From Schistocerca nitens (Eukaryota > Arthropoda > Insecta > Orthoptera > Acrididae), in contig NC_064618.1 of NCBI RefSeq assembly GCF_023898315.1, forward strand, positions 189,029,548-189,093,547: a stretch of DNA of 64,000 nucleotides, read 5' to 3'. Shown piece by piece: positions 63,590 to 64,000 of this stretch. Every line of letters starts with the position of its first letter. Within the stretch, counting starts at the first letter, position 1. Under the pieces are notes generated by a model that had not been told where the DNA came from, searched no databases, and saw only the letters and a list, made by a program, of their open reading frames with translations. The position numbers and the translations under genes were made by a program.

Positions 63590-64000
63590 TAAGCGCCCTC
63601 TACAGAAACTTCTACCTAAAATAGTCTAGCATCAAAATTTAATTGCTGGCCATAAAAGTGGAAAATAATCTCGCCACTTGGCAGGCGGTTTTGTCAACAC
63701 TGCGAGTGGCACAAGAACAGTTACTTTCATGAAATCTAAGCGACCCATGACGGCGTACAATCGTCACGAGTTCCCTCTCTACTTTTACTGAAAATACCGT
63801 CAAGACTGCTCTGCACTGACATCATTTCAGGCACTGCGCACGCAGACGTTTGACTGACGTGAACCGACTGATTTATCGGTGAGAGGTGTCTTTTCACTGC
63901 CTCTCTGGCTGTATTGATATAGGAGCGCTGGGGACCGCTAACGTTAAAACGTGCTACCTACCGACCTAGGCGCAGGTACCAATATCTGCAAGGCCTCTTT
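63590..64000. other. No recognised gene
   Basis: Unique-looking sequence with no motif that I recognise. Confidence 0.4.

Noticed and set aside
1-64000. A new multi-gene defence or biosynthetic system
   Set aside because: Every gene with a recognisable function belongs to a transposable element; I found no cluster of non-mobile genes acting together.

Overview
This window looks like intergenic, repeat-dense DNA from a large-genome insect, most likely an orthopteran (grasshopper or locust). The assignment is inference. It rests on several tRNA-derived SINE families with intact target-site duplications, a 5S-rRNA-derived SINE, CR1-like LINEs with TAGATG-type 3' tails, and Tc1/mariner, Penelope, hAT and Gypsy relics. 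The last item is recognition from memory, not a database search. I see no complete host protein-coding gene, no functional rRNA or tRNA gene, no operon and no CRISPR array. Two weak candidate host exons lie near the right end (about 60.4-60.87 kb, and 63,177-63,247).

Layout. 0.8-3.3 kb: a mariner relic split by a Tc1-like element. 3.4-5.6 kb: a diverged repeat, a SINE and unrecognised sequence. 5.6-22.0 kb: two LTR-like direct repeats (5,611-6,345 and 21,144-21,958) that bracket a decayed Gypsy-type retrotransposon (gag, protease, RT fragment, integrase). Its interior was invaded by a foldback tRNA-SINE, a Tx1/L1-like LINE, a tRNA-Leu-like SINE, a nearly full-length Jockey-type LINE (minus strand) and an RTE fragment. 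22.2-26.1 kb: a second, heavily mutated Gypsy gag-pol. 27.3-29.0 kb: a mariner relic with two SINEs inside. 29.2-31.4 kb: an unclassified repeat region with a tandem array of about 170 bp period and a long purine-rich tract. 31.9-34.4 kb: a Penelope-like element (RT plus GIY-YIG) interrupted by a Tc1-like element. 35.2-37.8 kb: a hAT-like relic. 38.2-42.1 kb: a long inverted-repeat pair enclosing a 5S SINE and a Tc1 relic. 42.5-50.8 kb: a transposase relic and two CR1-like LINEs arranged head to head, one carrying a Tc1-like element and the other a SINE-in-SINE. 52.8-54.9 kb: a third CR1-like LINE. 56.7-60.1 kb: a mariner containing a CR1-like LINE that contains a Tc1-like element, plus a SINE. 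60.1-64.0 kb: mostly unannotated sequence.

The most coherent story is one young Tc1-like family present as three 1,422-bp copies (32,972; 43,793; 57,341). All three sit at TA sites inside older retroelements. Two keep a full 340-codon transposase with catalytic residues D155, D244 and E277. Only 32 residues separate the second D and the E, which is shorter than the 34 of canonical Tc1. For the two copies inside CR1-like LINEs, removing the element and one TA rejoins the host reverse-transcriptase frame exactly. The nesting gives a relative chronology: Gypsy, mariner and LINE layers are oldest, SINEs come later, and the 1,422-bp Tc1 family is among the most recent.
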